The notes under the pieces were generated by a model, which saw nothing but the letters and a program-made list of their open reading frames with translations, had not been told where the DNA came from and did no database searches. A DNA stretch of 54,945 nt from Pirellulales bacterium (GTDB lineage Bacteria > Planctomycetota > Planctomycetia > Pirellulales > JAEUIK01). Location of the stretch: the NCBI GenBank assembly GCA_019745975.1, contig JAIESQ010000157.1, positions 1 through 54,945 of the forward strand. The letters are read 5' to 3'. How positions within the stretch are numbered: the first letter of the stretch is position 1; each line of letters starts with the position of its first letter. A program made the translations under genes and the position numbers. Shown here piece by piece: positions 6,712 to 15,511 of this stretch.

Positions 6712-9192
6712 ATGGTTGGTTCTCACGGACGAAATCTCGCACGCTGGGCAGTTCTGCTGGCCCTGTTCTGGGGCTCCGGCTGCGCGTCGACATCCACGCC
6801 AGGCTGCTGGTCCGACTTCTGCGCGAAGTGGAATAGTTGCAACCTCTCGAGCCTCGGCAAATGTTGCTGCGACGGCAAATGCGGCGGCTGCCTGAAGTGC
6901 AAGCTGCACGCCATCGACTGCAAGGCGCTGGCTAATTGCCACAAGCCGCACTACCACGTCGAACCGGCGCACACGCGCTTTAAACCGACGAGCATTTTCA
7001 CCTTCCCAAAAGTGGCGGTCGCTCCGGTCGGCAGCGAAGTCGTGATGCTGGCTGGCGTGTGCGGGCGCGACGGGCATTTGCGCGCCGACCAGCCGGTCGA
7101 GTGGACCGTGGCGCCGGGGAGCGTTGGCTACTTCATGGCCGTGGGGCGCCGCAGCGCGCTGGGGCAGTTGACCAGTTTCGACGGCGGGCCGCGCAAGCTC
7201 GATAACACCTTTGCGTTGGGAACGACCAGCTCGCGCTATGTGCTGCTGACGCGCGGCACGCCCACGCTCGAAGACGACGTCGCCGTGCTGCGCGGGCAAG
7301 GCTGGGTGAGCGTTACTTCGCCTGTCGAAGGAACCAGCTATGTCACGGTCTTTTCGCCCGAGGTGCCCGAATGGGACCGCCGGCAGCACACGTCGACGAT
7401 TCACTGGGTCGATGCGCAATGGGCGTTTCCGCCGCCGGCCGTCAATCCCGTCGGCACGCAACACGTCTTCACGACGACGGTGCAGCGGGCGAGCGACCGC
7501 TCGCCGGTCGTGGGCTGGCGCGTGCGCTACGAAATCACTAGCGGCCCCGACGCGGGCTTCTCGCCCGACGGCGCTAAAGTAATCGAAGTACCCACGAACG
7601 ATCTGGGGCAGGCCAGCGCCGAAATCTTTCAGCCGCAGCCGGCGCCGGGGGTGAACCAGATCAGCATTCAGGTCATTCGCCCGAGCGAAGTCAGCATGGG
7701 CATGGGGCAGCGGCTCGTGCTGGGGATGGGGGGCACCACGAAGACCTGGACCGCCCCCGACGTGGCGATGCGGATGACCGGCCCGTCGCAGGCGGCCGTG
7801 GGCGCCGTGGCGACCTATCGCATTGAAGTCAGCAACCCTGGCGAGGCAGTGGTCCGCGACGTGGTCGTCAGCGATCAGTTGCCGGCCGGTTTGACATTCC
7901 AATCGAGCGTGCCTGAGCCAAGCGGCGGCTCAGGCGCGCGGCTCGAATGGCGGCTCGGGGATTTGCGCGGGCGCGAAGCGCGGGCGATCGAACTTAATGT
8001 GCGCGTCGATCAGGCGGGCATCATCAATCACTGCGCCACGCTGTCGACCGCCGAAGGGCTCAACGCGCAAAGCTGCGTCAGCACCACGGTGCAAGAAGGG
8101 GCCGGCATCGATGTGCAGATGTATGGCCCGGCCAGCGTGAGCGTCGGGCAGGATATAACCTTCGAGATCGTCGTCACGAATCGCGGCACGCTGCCGGTGT
8201 CGGGACTGAGCATTTCCGATCGCTTCGACCCTGGCTTCGCCCACGAACAGGCGGCCAACCCGATCGAGCGCGCGTTGGGCGATCTTGCGCCGGGCGAAAC
8301 GCGGCGCATCGGCGTGACGTTGCGGGCGATCGCGGCCGGCCAGCAGTGCAATAGTGTCGACGTGCGCGATGCCAGCGGTCCGCGGGCGACCGCGCGGGCG
8401 TGCGTCAATGTCGTCGAGGGCGCAGTCGCGCCGCCGGCTGGAGCCCCGGCCGCCGGAGGGCCGCAGCCGAGCGTGGCAGTCGAAAAGACTGGCCCGACGT
8501 CGGTGCGCGTCGGCGAAGATGCGTTGTTTGACATCACGATCACGAACAACGGCGCGGTGGCGGTCAACGAGATTCGAGTTGTCGACAATTATGACCCGGC
8601 GCTGACCGCTGTTGCTGCTAGCGATAAATCGACAACGGTCGGTAGGGACCTCGTCTGGGTTATTGACACACTTCCCCCTGGCCGCCGCGCCAAGCTGCAA
8701 GTGCAATGCCGTGGCGTGCAGCCGGCCGCCAACGCCTGCAATCGCGTGACGGTCACTACGCGCGAGGGGGCCCGCGCCGACGACGACGCCTGCCTGCAAG
8801 TCGTCGAAGCGGCCGCTGGCGGCGGTGGCAGCGGCCTACGGCTGACGATCACCGATCGCCGCGATCCCGTGGCGGTCGGGCAGGAAGGAACGTACGAGAT
8901 TCGTGTCACCAACGGCGGTCAGGCCGCGGAACGCGACGTGGTGATGATCGCCACGGCGCCGGCGGAAATGACCCCAATCGACATTGCGGGGGGGCCGTCG
9001 GGGATGTCGATCAACGGGCAGCAGATCATTTTCGAACCGGTGCGCGAGCTCGGGCCCGGTCAGGCGCTGACGTACCAGGTGCGCATGCGGGCCAACCGCC
9101 CTGCCCAGGTGCGCGTGCAAGCACAGGTGACTTCGGCCGGTCAAGCGCAGCCGCTCCTGGCGGCCGAAGAGACGACGCTCGTCGCGCAGTAG
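6712..9192 (+). CDS. Cysteine-rich lipoprotein-like protein with four DUF11 repeats
   Basis: This 826-residue envelope protein starts with a hydrophobic leader ending WGSGC24, a loose lipobox. A dense cysteine segment follows, with twelve cysteines in residues 24-76 including CCC. Residues about 95-350 hold Ig-like material. Four DUF11-type repeats then start near residues 357, 465, 585 and 715, each with VGxxxxYxIxVTNxG and a VSDxLPxG-like strand. DUF11 modules build cell-surface and wall proteins. The cysteine block could cross-link the protein into the envelope. The start is plausible but lacks a strong ribosome binding site. The long reverse frame inside it is a codon-bias shadow. Confidence 0.85.
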   Translation: MVGSHGRNLARWAVLLALFWGSGCASTSTPGCWSDFCAKWNSCNLSSLGKCCCDGKCGGCLKCKLHAIDCKALANCHKPHYHVEPAHTRFKPTSIFTFPKVAVAPVGSEVVMLAGVCGRDGHLRADQPVEWTVAPGSVGYFMAVGRRSALGQLTSFDGGPRKLDNTFALGTTSSRYVLLTRGTPTLEDDVAVLRGQGWVSVTSPVEGTSYVTVFSPEVPEWDRRQHTSTIHWVDAQWAFPPPAVNPVGTQHVFTTTVQRASDRSPVVGWRVRYEITSGPDAGFSPDGAKVIEVPTNDLGQASAEIFQPQPAPGVNQISIQVIRPSEVSMGMGQRLVLGMGGTTKTWTAPDVAMRMTGPSQAAVGAVATYRIEVSNPGEAVVRDVVVSDQLPAGLTFQSSVPEPSGGSGARLEWRLGDLRGREARAIELNVRVDQAGIINHCATLSTAEGLNAQSCVSTTVQEGAGIDVQMYGPASVSVGQDITFEIVVTNRGTLPVSGLSISDRFDPGFAHEQAANPIERALGDLAPGETRRIGVTLRAIAAGQQCNSVDVRDASGPRATARACVNVVEGAVAPPAGAPAAGGPQPSVAVEKTGPTSVRVGEDALFDITITNNGAVAVNEIRVVDNYDPALTAVAASDKSTTVGRDLVWVIDTLPPGRRAKLQVQCRGVQPAANACNRVTVTTREGARADDDACLQVVEAAAGGGGSGLRLTITDRRDPVAVGQEGTYEIRVTNGGQAAERDVVMIATAPAEMTPIDIAGGPSGMSINGQQIIFEPVRELGPGQALTYQVRMRANRPAQVRVQAQVTSAGQAQPLLAAEETTLVAQ

Positions 9193-9232
9193 GACGCTCG
9201 CGGTCGATCGTCGCGGGCGCGATAATCGAGCC

Positions 9233-9607
9233 ATGCCGCGCTTTGTCGCTTTGTATCACGATTGTCCCGACGATCGCCCTCGGCCATCGCACTGGGACTT
9301 CATGCTCGAAGCCGATGGGGTGCTGCGCACCTGGGCGTTGGAGCGTGCACCCGACTCGGCAGCGGATCAGATCGCCGAGCAATTGCCCGATCATCGGATC
9401 GCGTATCTCGACTACGAAGGACCGGTTTCCGGAGATCGCGGCGAGGTGACGCGCTGGGACGCCGGCGAGTATCGCTGGCTGACAAATGAGCCCGCGACAG
9501 TCGTCATCGACGTCGTTGGCAGGCGGCTACGTGGCGTCGTCACGCTGACGTGCGCAAGTGCCCAGCTTCAGCGCTGGCGATTCTCGTTGGTGCCGGCATC
9601 ACGCTGA
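9233..9607 (+). CDS. Stand-alone LigD N-terminal-like (3'-phosphoesterase) domain protein
   Basis: The 124-residue protein resembles the phosphoesterase domain that begins bacterial NHEJ ligase LigD. Matching features are RFVALYHDCP, the HWDFMLEADGVLRTWAL segment (compare HYDFRLE and LKSWAVP in the family), IAYLDYEGPVSGDRGEVTRWDAGEY and a final strand WRFSLVPA. In LigD this domain trims 3' phosphates and ribonucleotides. Here no ligase or polymerase domain is attached, and no Ku gene is visible in the window. The stop overlaps the end of the convergent membrane protein gene by 40 bases. Family assignment is good; activity is inferred. Confidence 0.75.
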   Translation: MPRFVALYHDCPDDRPRPSHWDFMLEADGVLRTWALERAPDSAADQIAEQLPDHRIAYLDYEGPVSGDRGEVTRWDAGEYRWLTNEPATVVIDVVGRRLRGVVTLTCASAQLQRWRFSLVPASR

Positions 9608-10293
9608 TCGGCCACCAGCGGAGGTGGCGCCGCGCGGCTCGTCTTACCGGCGACAAAGATCTCGCCGGCCGCGAGTTGCAGTTGTTCGATCTCGAGACTC
9701 GCGGCACTGGTGCCCAGCGAAGGCAGACGCAGCACGGCGACGGGATCGCCGCCGGTTTGTTTCCACGCCAGGTGCACGCCGTGGTTGGCCGCCGCCCGCG
9801 AGATGCCATCGAGCAAGCTTTGCATCGGCAGTGGAAACAGCCCGGCTCGCATGCGGCGGATGCGGACCGCCAGCGTATTCGGTTCGAGCACCCGGACGTC
9901 GAGTCGCAGCGAACAGATCGGGGCCGCGCGGCCGGTGCCCCAGCGCCCGGCCAGCCAGACTCCGCCGTGGTCGATCGCGACGCGGGGCTCGCACAGTTCG
10001 GGCGGCAAGAGCGTCGGATGATTTCGCGGCACGTCCGTGGCCAGCCAGCCGTTGACTTGCGCGGCCGTAAAGAGTGCCCGCCAGTGGCCGTGGCGCTGGG
10101 CGTCGCTGGCCAGGGTGCCAGCGTGGGCCAATAGTTCGTCGCTGCCGCGGGCCAGATCGGCCGCGTCGAGGGCCAACGCCTCACGGTAGTAGCTGGGCTC
10201 GTGCCGCCAAGCAAGCCACAGCACACCGAGAAATAGACAAAGCGTGCCGGCGCCGCCCGCCAGAAAAGCCGTGCGTGCACGACGCGAAGACAT
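9568..10293 (-). CDS. Membrane-anchored hypothetical protein
   Basis: This 241-residue protein has one N-terminal transmembrane segment (FLAGGAGTLCLFLGVLWLAW). Its extracytoplasmic region contains ARGSDELLAHAGTLASDA, an FTAAQVNGWLATDVP segment and a beta-rich C-terminus. The FTAAQVNGWL element recalls outer-face proteins in planctomycetes that carry a short helix before a lipid-binding-like beta domain, but I cannot name a family. It is convergent with the LigD-like gene and overlaps its last 40 bases. Confidence 0.7.
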   Translation of the reverse strand: MSSRRARTAFLAGGAGTLCLFLGVLWLAWRHEPSYYREALALDAADLARGSDELLAHAGTLASDAQRHGHWRALFTAAQVNGWLATDVPRNHPTLLPPELCEPRVAIDHGGVWLAGRWGTGRAAPICSLRLDVRVLEPNTLAVRIRRMRAGLFPLPMQSLLDGISRAAANHGVHLAWKQTGGDPVAVLRLPSLGTSAASLEIEQLQLAAGEIFVAGKTSRAAPPPLVADQRDAGTNENRQR

Positions 10294-10400
10294 GAGTGAA
10301 GTGCTCGGCGGTCGGCTCCCCTGCAGGTCGCGGATCGTAGGCGAACCAAGCCGCGGGAGTCAATCGCAGGCGGATCGGCTTTCGACTGTGCTAGCAACGG

Positions 10401-10430
10401 CAAGCCCACGGGTTGCAACCCGTGGGCTTG
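10401..10430. repeat. Perfect 30-base palindrome, AAGCCCA/TGGGCTT family
   Basis: This is the second copy of the family seen at 6328-6357: 15-base perfect arms beginning CAAGCCCACGGGTTG. It lies just after the 3' end of tyrS, which runs leftward. The changed bases relative to the first copy are paired, so the hairpin is conserved while the sequence drifts. Confidence 0.85.
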
Positions 10431-10456
10431 GGAGGACTTCCTGTGGGAGCGTGAAG

Positions 10457-11734
10457 TTACACGAATCGCAAGAGCGCGTAATTCCGCTTGCCGGTTCGCA
10501 GCACCACGACCGATTCGCTCGCCAGGTGGCTGGCGTCGAGCCTGGCTTCAACTTCACCTAATCGGCGGTTGTTGACGTACGCTCCCCCTTGCTGAATGCT
10601 CCGTCGGGCGTCGCTCTTGTTCTTTGAGAGTCCCGACTCGCACAAGGCATCAATGAGCGACAGGCTGCCGTCGTCGAGGCGCGCACGTGGCAACTCCTTG
10701 CTTGGTACGTCGGCAAATATCTCGCTGAGCTGAGCGTCGCTGAGCGAATCGATTTCGGCGCCGAAGAAGATCTCGGTCGCCCGCAGCGCCGCGGCCAGGC
10801 CGGCATCGCTATGCACCAGGCGTGTGACTTCGGCCGCCAGGCTGCGCTGGCTCTCGCGCTTGCCGGGATCGGCGGCGCGTGCGGTGTCGAGCGCGGTGAT
10901 CTCATCGTGCGACAGTTCAGTGAAGTAGCGCAGGCACTTGCCGACGTCGGCGTCTTCGACGTTGATCCAGAACTGGTAGAACTGATACGGGCTGGTGCGG
11001 CGCGGCGAGAGCCAGACGGCACCCGCCTCGGTCTTGCCCATCTTGGTGCCGTCGCTCTTGGTCATGAGCGGATAGGTGAGCCCGTAGAGCTGCACTTGCC
11101 GCATGCGCCGCGCGAGGTCAATGCCGGCCGTGATGTTGCCCCATTGATCGCTGCCCCCGATCTGCAACTGGCAGCCGAACTGGTCGTGCAAGTGGACGAA
11201 GTCGTACGCCTGTAGCAGCATGTAGCTGAATTCGGTGTAGCTCAGCCCGCTGTCGGTCCGTTCGAGCCGGAGCTTGACCGAGTCTTTGGCCAGCATCACG
11301 TTGACGGGAAAGTTCTTGCCCACGTCACGCAGAAAGTCGAGGTAGCCGATCGGCCGCATCCAATCGTAGTTGTTGACCAGGTGGGCGGCGTGCGGGCCAG
11401 TGAAATCGAGCACGGTGCGCATCGGCTCGGCAATGGCCGCCACGTTGCTTTCCAATACTTCGCGCGAGAGCAGGTTGCGTTCCTCGCTCTTGCCGCTGGG
11501 ATCGCCGATCATGCCGGTCGCCCCGCCGAGTAAAGCGATCGGCCGATGGCCGGCGCGCTGAAAGCGGCGCAGCATCAAGAGCGCCATCAAGTGGCCGACG
11601 TGCAGGCTGTCGGCCGTGGGATCGAAGCCGGCGTAGAGCGTGCGGGGCTCGACGGCCAGCCAGTCGCCCAGGGCCGGGTCGGTCGCCTGGTGCACGAGTC
11701 CGCGCCATTTCAAGTCGGCAAACAGGTCGGTCAC
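10457..11734 (-). CDS. tyrS: Tyrosyl-tRNA synthetase
   Basis: The enzyme attaches tyrosine to tRNA-Tyr in the cytoplasm. The 425-residue product shows the class I signatures: YAGFDPTADSLHVGHLM (HIGH motif as HVGH), the tyrosine-site segment GGSDQWGNI, a KMSKS loop in the variant form SDGTKMGKT, and a C-terminal S4 RNA-binding domain (SLIDALCESGLSKNKSDARR to VVLRTGKRNYAL). The GTG at 11734 begins VTDLFADLKWRGL, where the family starts; a 30-residue ATG extension to 11824 has no homology features and is rejected. The SRAP gene lies upstream in the opposite direction. Confidence 0.95.
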   Translation of the reverse strand: MTDLFADLKWRGLVHQATDPALGDWLAVEPRTLYAGFDPTADSLHVGHLMALLMLRRFQRAGHRPIALLGGATGMIGDPSGKSEERNLLSREVLESNVAAIAEPMRTVLDFTGPHAAHLVNNYDWMRPIGYLDFLRDVGKNFPVNVMLAKDSVKLRLERTDSGLSYTEFSYMLLQAYDFVHLHDQFGCQLQIGGSDQWGNITAGIDLARRMRQVQLYGLTYPLMTKSDGTKMGKTEAGAVWLSPRRTSPYQFYQFWINVEDADVGKCLRYFTELSHDEITALDTARAADPGKRESQRSLAAEVTRLVHSDAGLAAALRATEIFFGAEIDSLSDAQLSEIFADVPSKELPRARLDDGSLSLIDALCESGLSKNKSDARRSIQQGGAYVNNRRLGEVEARLDASHLASESVVVLRTGKRNYALLRFV

Positions 11735-12021
11735 GTCGCGATTTCCTCGGTCTCGAAAGGCAGATTGCCGCCGCGCAATGGCTTGCGACCGGGGCACATT
11801 ATACGCGTTGGGGCAGGGGGCCAAGGCCTGCCACGAAGCAGGGGGCGTGATATGCTGACTGGCGGTTCGAAGCAGACAACGTAATCACGGCACGAGTTCT
11901 CCGCCGATCTCATTGCGTGCGGCGAACGTGCACAGTACCCCCTCACGCCCGGCCCTTTGTTTTCTTGGCATGAACTTGCAAGCAGTTCCTGCATTCCCGC
12001 AAGGGGAGAGGGGAGAACGCG

Positions 12022-12786
12022 ATGTGTGGTCGCTTTACGTTGCGTAGCTCTCCCCGCGTGGTGGCCGAGCTGTTCGGGCTCGACGAAGTGCCCAACTGGG
12101 AGCCGCGGTACAACGTCGCGCCGAGCCAACTTGTTCCCGTGGTGCAGAAGCGCGCGGAGGATCGCGGCCGACATCTCGACCTGGTGCACTGGGGGCTGGT
12201 GCCTTTTTGGGCCGACGACCCGGCGATCGGTAATCGATTGATCAACGCCCGCAGCGATACGGCAGCGACGAAGCCGGCATTTCGCGCGGCGATGCGCGAG
12301 CGGCGCTGCCTGGTGGTGGCCGACGGTTTTTACGAATGGCAGGCGGCGCCGGCGTCTGGCGCCAAATCCGCTGTTAAGCGCGGCGCTGGCAAAGCATCTG
12401 GCGGCCACAAGCAACCCTTTCTCATCGAGCGCCACGATCGTCGGCCGTTCGCGTTCGCCGGGCTGTGGGAGAAATGGCAATCGCCCGACGGCCCCTGGCT
12501 CTCGTGTACGATCCTGACGACCGACGCGAATCACACCTTGAGCCCGCTGCATCACCGCATGCCCGTGATCCTCGACCCCCGAGATTATGACCACTGGCTC
12601 GATCCGGCGGTTCGCTCTCCGGCGGAAGTCGAAGACCTGCTCTTGCCGGCCCCCGACGATTGGCTCGTCGCGCGACCGGTGGGAACGTACGTAAACAATC
12701 CGCGGCACGACAGCCGGGAGTGCGTGGAACCGGTGACAGCGTCCGCGAGTGAACCGCCCGGCCCCAGCGAGCGGATGTTGTTCTAA
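12022..12786 (+). CDS. SOS-response-associated (SRAP/YedK-type) protein
   Basis: SRAP proteins (HMCES, YedK) form a thiazolidine bond to abasic sites in single-stranded DNA and shield them. The 254-residue protein has the catalytic MCGRFTL start with Cys2 exposed after Met removal, NARSDT at residue 75, the DGFYEW motif with Glu105, and HHRMP at residues 177-181. A lysine/alanine-rich insert at about 110-130 is an added loop. The start is fixed by the obligate Cys2 and by GGGGAGA upstream. It pairs logically with the damage-tolerance genes imuA-imuB, although they are 37 kb away. Confidence 0.92.
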   Translation: MCGRFTLRSSPRVVAELFGLDEVPNWEPRYNVAPSQLVPVVQKRAEDRGRHLDLVHWGLVPFWADDPAIGNRLINARSDTAATKPAFRAAMRERRCLVVADGFYEWQAAPASGAKSAVKRGAGKASGGHKQPFLIERHDRRPFAFAGLWEKWQSPDGPWLSCTILTTDANHTLSPLHHRMPVILDPRDYDHWLDPAVRSPAEVEDLLLPAPDDWLVARPVGTYVNNPRHDSRECVEPVTASASEPPGPSERMLF

Positions 12787-12808
12787 GGACCGTGGCCGAG
12801 CTATGCGC

Positions 12809-13021
12809 GGGGACTGTCCCGAATGGCATCAAGTTAGTACTAAGTCGATTCGCCACAGGGCTGAAGCAGTGCTGTAGCAGCACGCTTGCATCAGACCGCT
12901 GTCGCGATGATTCTCGGGTTTCGCGCGCGGACATGGTTCGACGAATCTGCTATCGCAGCAATGCTTAACGAAACTGTGCACAGTATTTGCGCTTAACTTG
13001 ATGCCATTCGGGACTGTCCCC
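12809..13021. mobile_element. MITE-like element with 28-base inverted ends
   Basis: The 213-base element is bounded by inverted repeats at 12809-12836 and 12994-13021, each starting GGGGACTGTCCCGAATGGCA or its complement. They match at 27 of 28 positions, the exception being the middle base of the GGGAC-N-GTCCC core. No protein with a known domain is encoded inside. It lies between the SRAP gene and the SRPBCC gene and is the main content of 12787-13130. Size and ends fit a non-autonomous transposable element. No clear target duplication was found. Confidence 0.65.
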
Positions 13022-13082
13022 CTCCGCGCTGCTTCCGATTCGCCTAGTCGACACACGCACAATGAGTTGCCATGTCGCAGTC

Positions 13083-13113
13083 ACTAGCGCGCGGAGTAAT
13101 CTCCGTGGCTAAC
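13083..13113. repeat. GCTAGCGCGCGG palindromic repeat, copy 1
   Basis: This 31-base unit reads ACTAGCGCGCGGAGTAA and then a near-complement ending GGCTAAC. It is the first of three copies (also at 14408 and 25726). It stands 17 bases before the SRPBCC start codon, so it lies in that gene's leader. Confidence 0.8.
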
Positions 13114-13130
13114 CGAGGCCTACCCACAAC

Positions 13131-13589
13131 ATGCTGATTCGCTTGACAACGGAACTTGACGCTCCGGCCGATGTCGTCTGGCAAGCGCTTAAGCGCGTCG
13201 ACACGTTTCGCTTTGTGACGCGCGGGCTGATGGGTGTCGCGCCCGAGGGGCGTTGGCCGGCCGAGTTTCACGTGGGGGACGTGCTCGTGGGGCGTGTGTG
13301 GCTGGCCCACGTGGTTCCGGCCTGGATGCATCAAATTCAACTGGTGCGGCTCGACGACGCGCGGCGTGAAATCTTTTCGCGCGAAAATGGCGGCTTGCTG
13401 CGCGATTGCACGCACCGGCTGGTGATCGAACCGTGCGACGCGTCGCGCTGCCGGTACACCGACGAATTCGACGTGCGCGCCGGGCGGCTGACATCGATCG
13501 CCGCCGCGATCGTCTGGGCGTTCTTCCATTACCGGCAGTTTCGCTGGCGCCGCCTGGCACAAACGTTGGCTAAGAAAGCGTCGAACTGA
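13131..13589 (+). CDS. SRPBCC (START-like) family protein
   Basis: The 152-residue protein has the typical opening of a ligand-binding START-like fold, IRLTTELDAPADVVWQALKRVDTFRFV. Alternating strands and a C-terminal amphipathic helix follow (FFHYRQFRWRRLAQTL). Such proteins bind hydrophobic ligands or act as polyketide cyclases; nothing here identifies the ligand. No ribosome binding site is visible, and the REP repeat abuts the start. The last 20 bases overlap the convergent PhyH gene. Confidence 0.75.
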   Translation: MLIRLTTELDAPADVVWQALKRVDTFRFVTRGLMGVAPEGRWPAEFHVGDVLVGRVWLAHVVPAWMHQIQLVRLDDARREIFSRENGGLLRDCTHRLVIEPCDASRCRYTDEFDVRAGRLTSIAAAIVWAFFHYRQFRWRRLAQTLAKKASN

Positions 13590-14361
13590 CTCCAGGAATT
13601 GTTTGCTGACCTCGTGGACAGCGAGCGAAAGTATGCCAACGGTAGTCGTTGGGCAGGGATTCGCTGTCGGCGAATTCGAGGTGCAGGATCCGTCGATGTC
13701 GGTGTGTGCCCCCTTCGGCTGCAATTGAACTGTGCGCCAGGAGGGGCCGCATCAAGAGCACATCGCCTGCCCTAGCCAGCACCGTGTGCGGCCGCGGGCC
13801 GTCGGCCGTACCGACCTCGTCGAATGCCAGCGATTTGCCGTGCGCGTGCGAACCGGGGAGCACACGGAGCGGACCGTTTTCCAGGGTCACGTCGTCGAGG
13901 TGGATGCGGGCCGTGACCATCCGCTCGAGCACCTCGCGCGACGCTTCAACGTGCGCCACGCCTGCCTTGAGAGTTGGCTTGGAGAACTCTCCCGGCGGAT
14001 CGCGGTGCTGGGCAACCGCAATCGTCAAGTCTTGATGCCAGGGCAACGACCAGCTTTGCTCCGGAGGTTTGTCGAACAAGAGCCCGCGCACGAGGCCCCA
14101 ACGGGGACCGAGGATCGTGTCCAACGCTGCCGCAACTCGTACGTTTGCGGTGAGTTGGAGGGCGCGGGGCCAGACCGTTAACAAATTGCGCGCGGCGTAA
14201 ACGCGGCGCGAGCGGGTCAGGATCGATCCGGCGGCTTCGGCGCGCTGTTCAAGCGTGCGATCAAGATCGGCAGCCAGGTCGTCGACTTCCGCACGAGCGA
14301 ATACACCGGCAAGCAGCACGAAACCGTCGCGAGAAAGTGATTTGAGTTCTGCTGCGTCCAT
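13570..14361 (-). CDS. Phytanoyl-CoA dioxygenase (PhyH) family protein
   Basis: This is an Fe(II)/2-oxoglutarate oxygenase. The product (263 residues from the chosen start) opens with LKSLSRDGFVLLAGVF, the usual PhyH beginning. The metal-binding HxD is in SLPWHQDLTIAV, LRVLPGSHAHG follows in the double-stranded helix, and LLAHSS supplies the distal histidine; a downstream RRILHLEF segment fits the fold. The substrate cannot be predicted. ATG 14361 matches the family start; an ATG at 14400 would add 13 residues and lies at the edge of a REP repeat. The end overlaps the convergent SRPBCC gene. Confidence 0.85.
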   Translation of the reverse strand: MDAAELKSLSRDGFVLLAGVFARAEVDDLAADLDRTLEQRAEAAGSILTRSRRVYAARNLLTVWPRALQLTANVRVAAALDTILGPRWGLVRGLLFDKPPEQSWSLPWHQDLTIAVAQHRDPPGEFSKPTLKAGVAHVEASREVLERMVTARIHLDDVTLENGPLRVLPGSHAHGKSLAFDEVGTADGPRPHTVLARAGDVLLMRPLLAHSSIAAEGGTHRHRRILHLEFADSESLPNDYRWHTFARCPRGQQTIPGVSSTLS

Positions 14362-14407
14362 TTGTGCCACCCGGCGCGCGTCACGAATAAGGGGTGACAT
14401 CGCTCAC

Positions 14408-14438
14408 GCTAGCGCGCGGAGTAAACTCCGCGGCTAAC
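14408..14438. repeat. GCTAGCGCGCGG palindromic repeat, copy 2
   Basis: This copy has near-perfect arms (CGCGGAGT.. and ..ACTCCGCG), ending GGCTAAC. It lies between the deoxyhypusine-synthase-like gene and the PhyH gene, directly upstream of the longest PhyH reading frame. Confidence 0.85.
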
Positions 14439-14466
14439 ATTTGCTTCGCGAAAACGCCCCCTGCCG

Positions 14467-15432
14467 CTACTCCCCCAGCACGTAGGCAAAGATCAAGGGG
14501 GCGACGATCGACGCGTCGGAATTGATCATGAACCGCGGCGTGCTGGCGTCGAGCTTGTTCCAGGTGATCTTCTCGTTCGGCTCGGCGCCCGAATAGCCGC
14601 CGTACGAGGTGGGCGAATCGGAAATCTGCGCGAAGTAGCTCCAGTAGCGGATGTCGAGCTCGAGGTCCTGAATGATGCACGGCACGGCGCAGATGGCGAA
14701 GTCGCCGGCGATGCCGCCGCCGATCTGGAAAAAGCCGATCTTCGACTTCTTGTCGGTCTCGATGTACCAGCGGATCAAATGCTCCAACTGCATGGTGCCG
14801 CTTTTGACCACGGCGTGCGTGGGGACTTTGCCTTCGATCACGCGGGCCGTGAAGATGTTGCCCAACGTCGAGTCTTCCCAGCCGGGTGAATAGATCGCCA
14901 GCCCACGCTCCTTGGCGGCCAACACCCAGGAGTTCTCGCGCGGCACCTGGGCGTGCTTCATGAACGAGGGGTCGTCCAGCAAGCGATAGAAGTACTCGTA
15001 GGGAAAGTACGACTTGCCTTCGCGGCCTGCCTGCTGCCAATCCTCGAGCAGGCGATGCTCCAAATGGCGAATGACCGTCTCGGGGATGCAGGTGTCGGCA
15101 ACGCGGTTGAAGCCCGAGTCACGCAGCTTGATTTCGTCGTCGGGCGACAGGTCGCGATAGTGAGGAGTCACGCAGTATTCGTCATGCGCGACGAGATTGA
15201 AAATATCTTCCTCGAGATTGGCGGCCGTACAGCTAATGGTGTGCACCTTGCCGGCGCGGATCATCTTGGCCAGCGAAATACCGAGCTCGGCGGTGCTCAT
15301 CGCGCCGGCCAGCGAGACGAGCATCTTGCCGCCTTCGTCGAGAAACTGCCGCCAGGCCCGGGCGGCCGCGACCGTCTCGCGGGCGTTGAAGTGGCGATAG
15401 TGCAGGTCCATGAAGTCGCTAATGGCTGGCAT
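14467..15432 (-). CDS. Deoxyhypusine-synthase-like protein
   Basis: The 321-residue protein matches the deoxyhypusine synthase family through its whole length: LAGAMSTAELGISLAKMI, an ISCTAANLEEDIFN segment, the NAD site around GGGIAGDFAICAVP, and the C-terminal SGAEPNEKITWNKLD. Lys293 in WNKL aligns with the catalytic lysine of the SWGKI motif in eukaryotic enzymes. Bacteria lack eIF5A, so the aminobutyl acceptor must differ; bacterial homologues are thought to act in polyamine chemistry such as homospermidine formation. A zinc-ribbon gene lies 79 bases upstream on the same strand. Confidence 0.85.
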   Translation of the reverse strand: MPAISDFMDLHYRHFNARETVAAARAWRQFLDEGGKMLVSLAGAMSTAELGISLAKMIRAGKVHTISCTAANLEEDIFNLVAHDEYCVTPHYRDLSPDDEIKLRDSGFNRVADTCIPETVIRHLEHRLLEDWQQAGREGKSYFPYEYFYRLLDDPSFMKHAQVPRENSWVLAAKERGLAIYSPGWEDSTLGNIFTARVIEGKVPTHAVVKSGTMQLEHLIRWYIETDKKSKIGFFQIGGGIAGDFAICAVPCIIQDLELDIRYWSYFAQISDSPTSYGGYSGAEPNEKITWNKLDASTPRFMINSDASIVAPLIFAYVLGE

Positions 15433-15511
15433 GGTGCAGTTGCTCGGCAGGTAATTGAGTGTGCGGTGAATCTATCCGGATGGACTTGCGAAGCAGGCCG
15501 GTGAGCGGGCG

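Noticed and set aside
6499-7902. A 467-residue open frame on the minus strand
   Set aside because: It lies antisense to the DUF11 protein, is rich in His/Arg as expected from GC-skewed codon shadows, and has no domain.
12829-13062. 77-residue minus-strand frame within the MITE-like element
   Set aside because: It crosses one inverted end, has no ribosome binding site or domain, and is more simply explained as non-coding element sequence.
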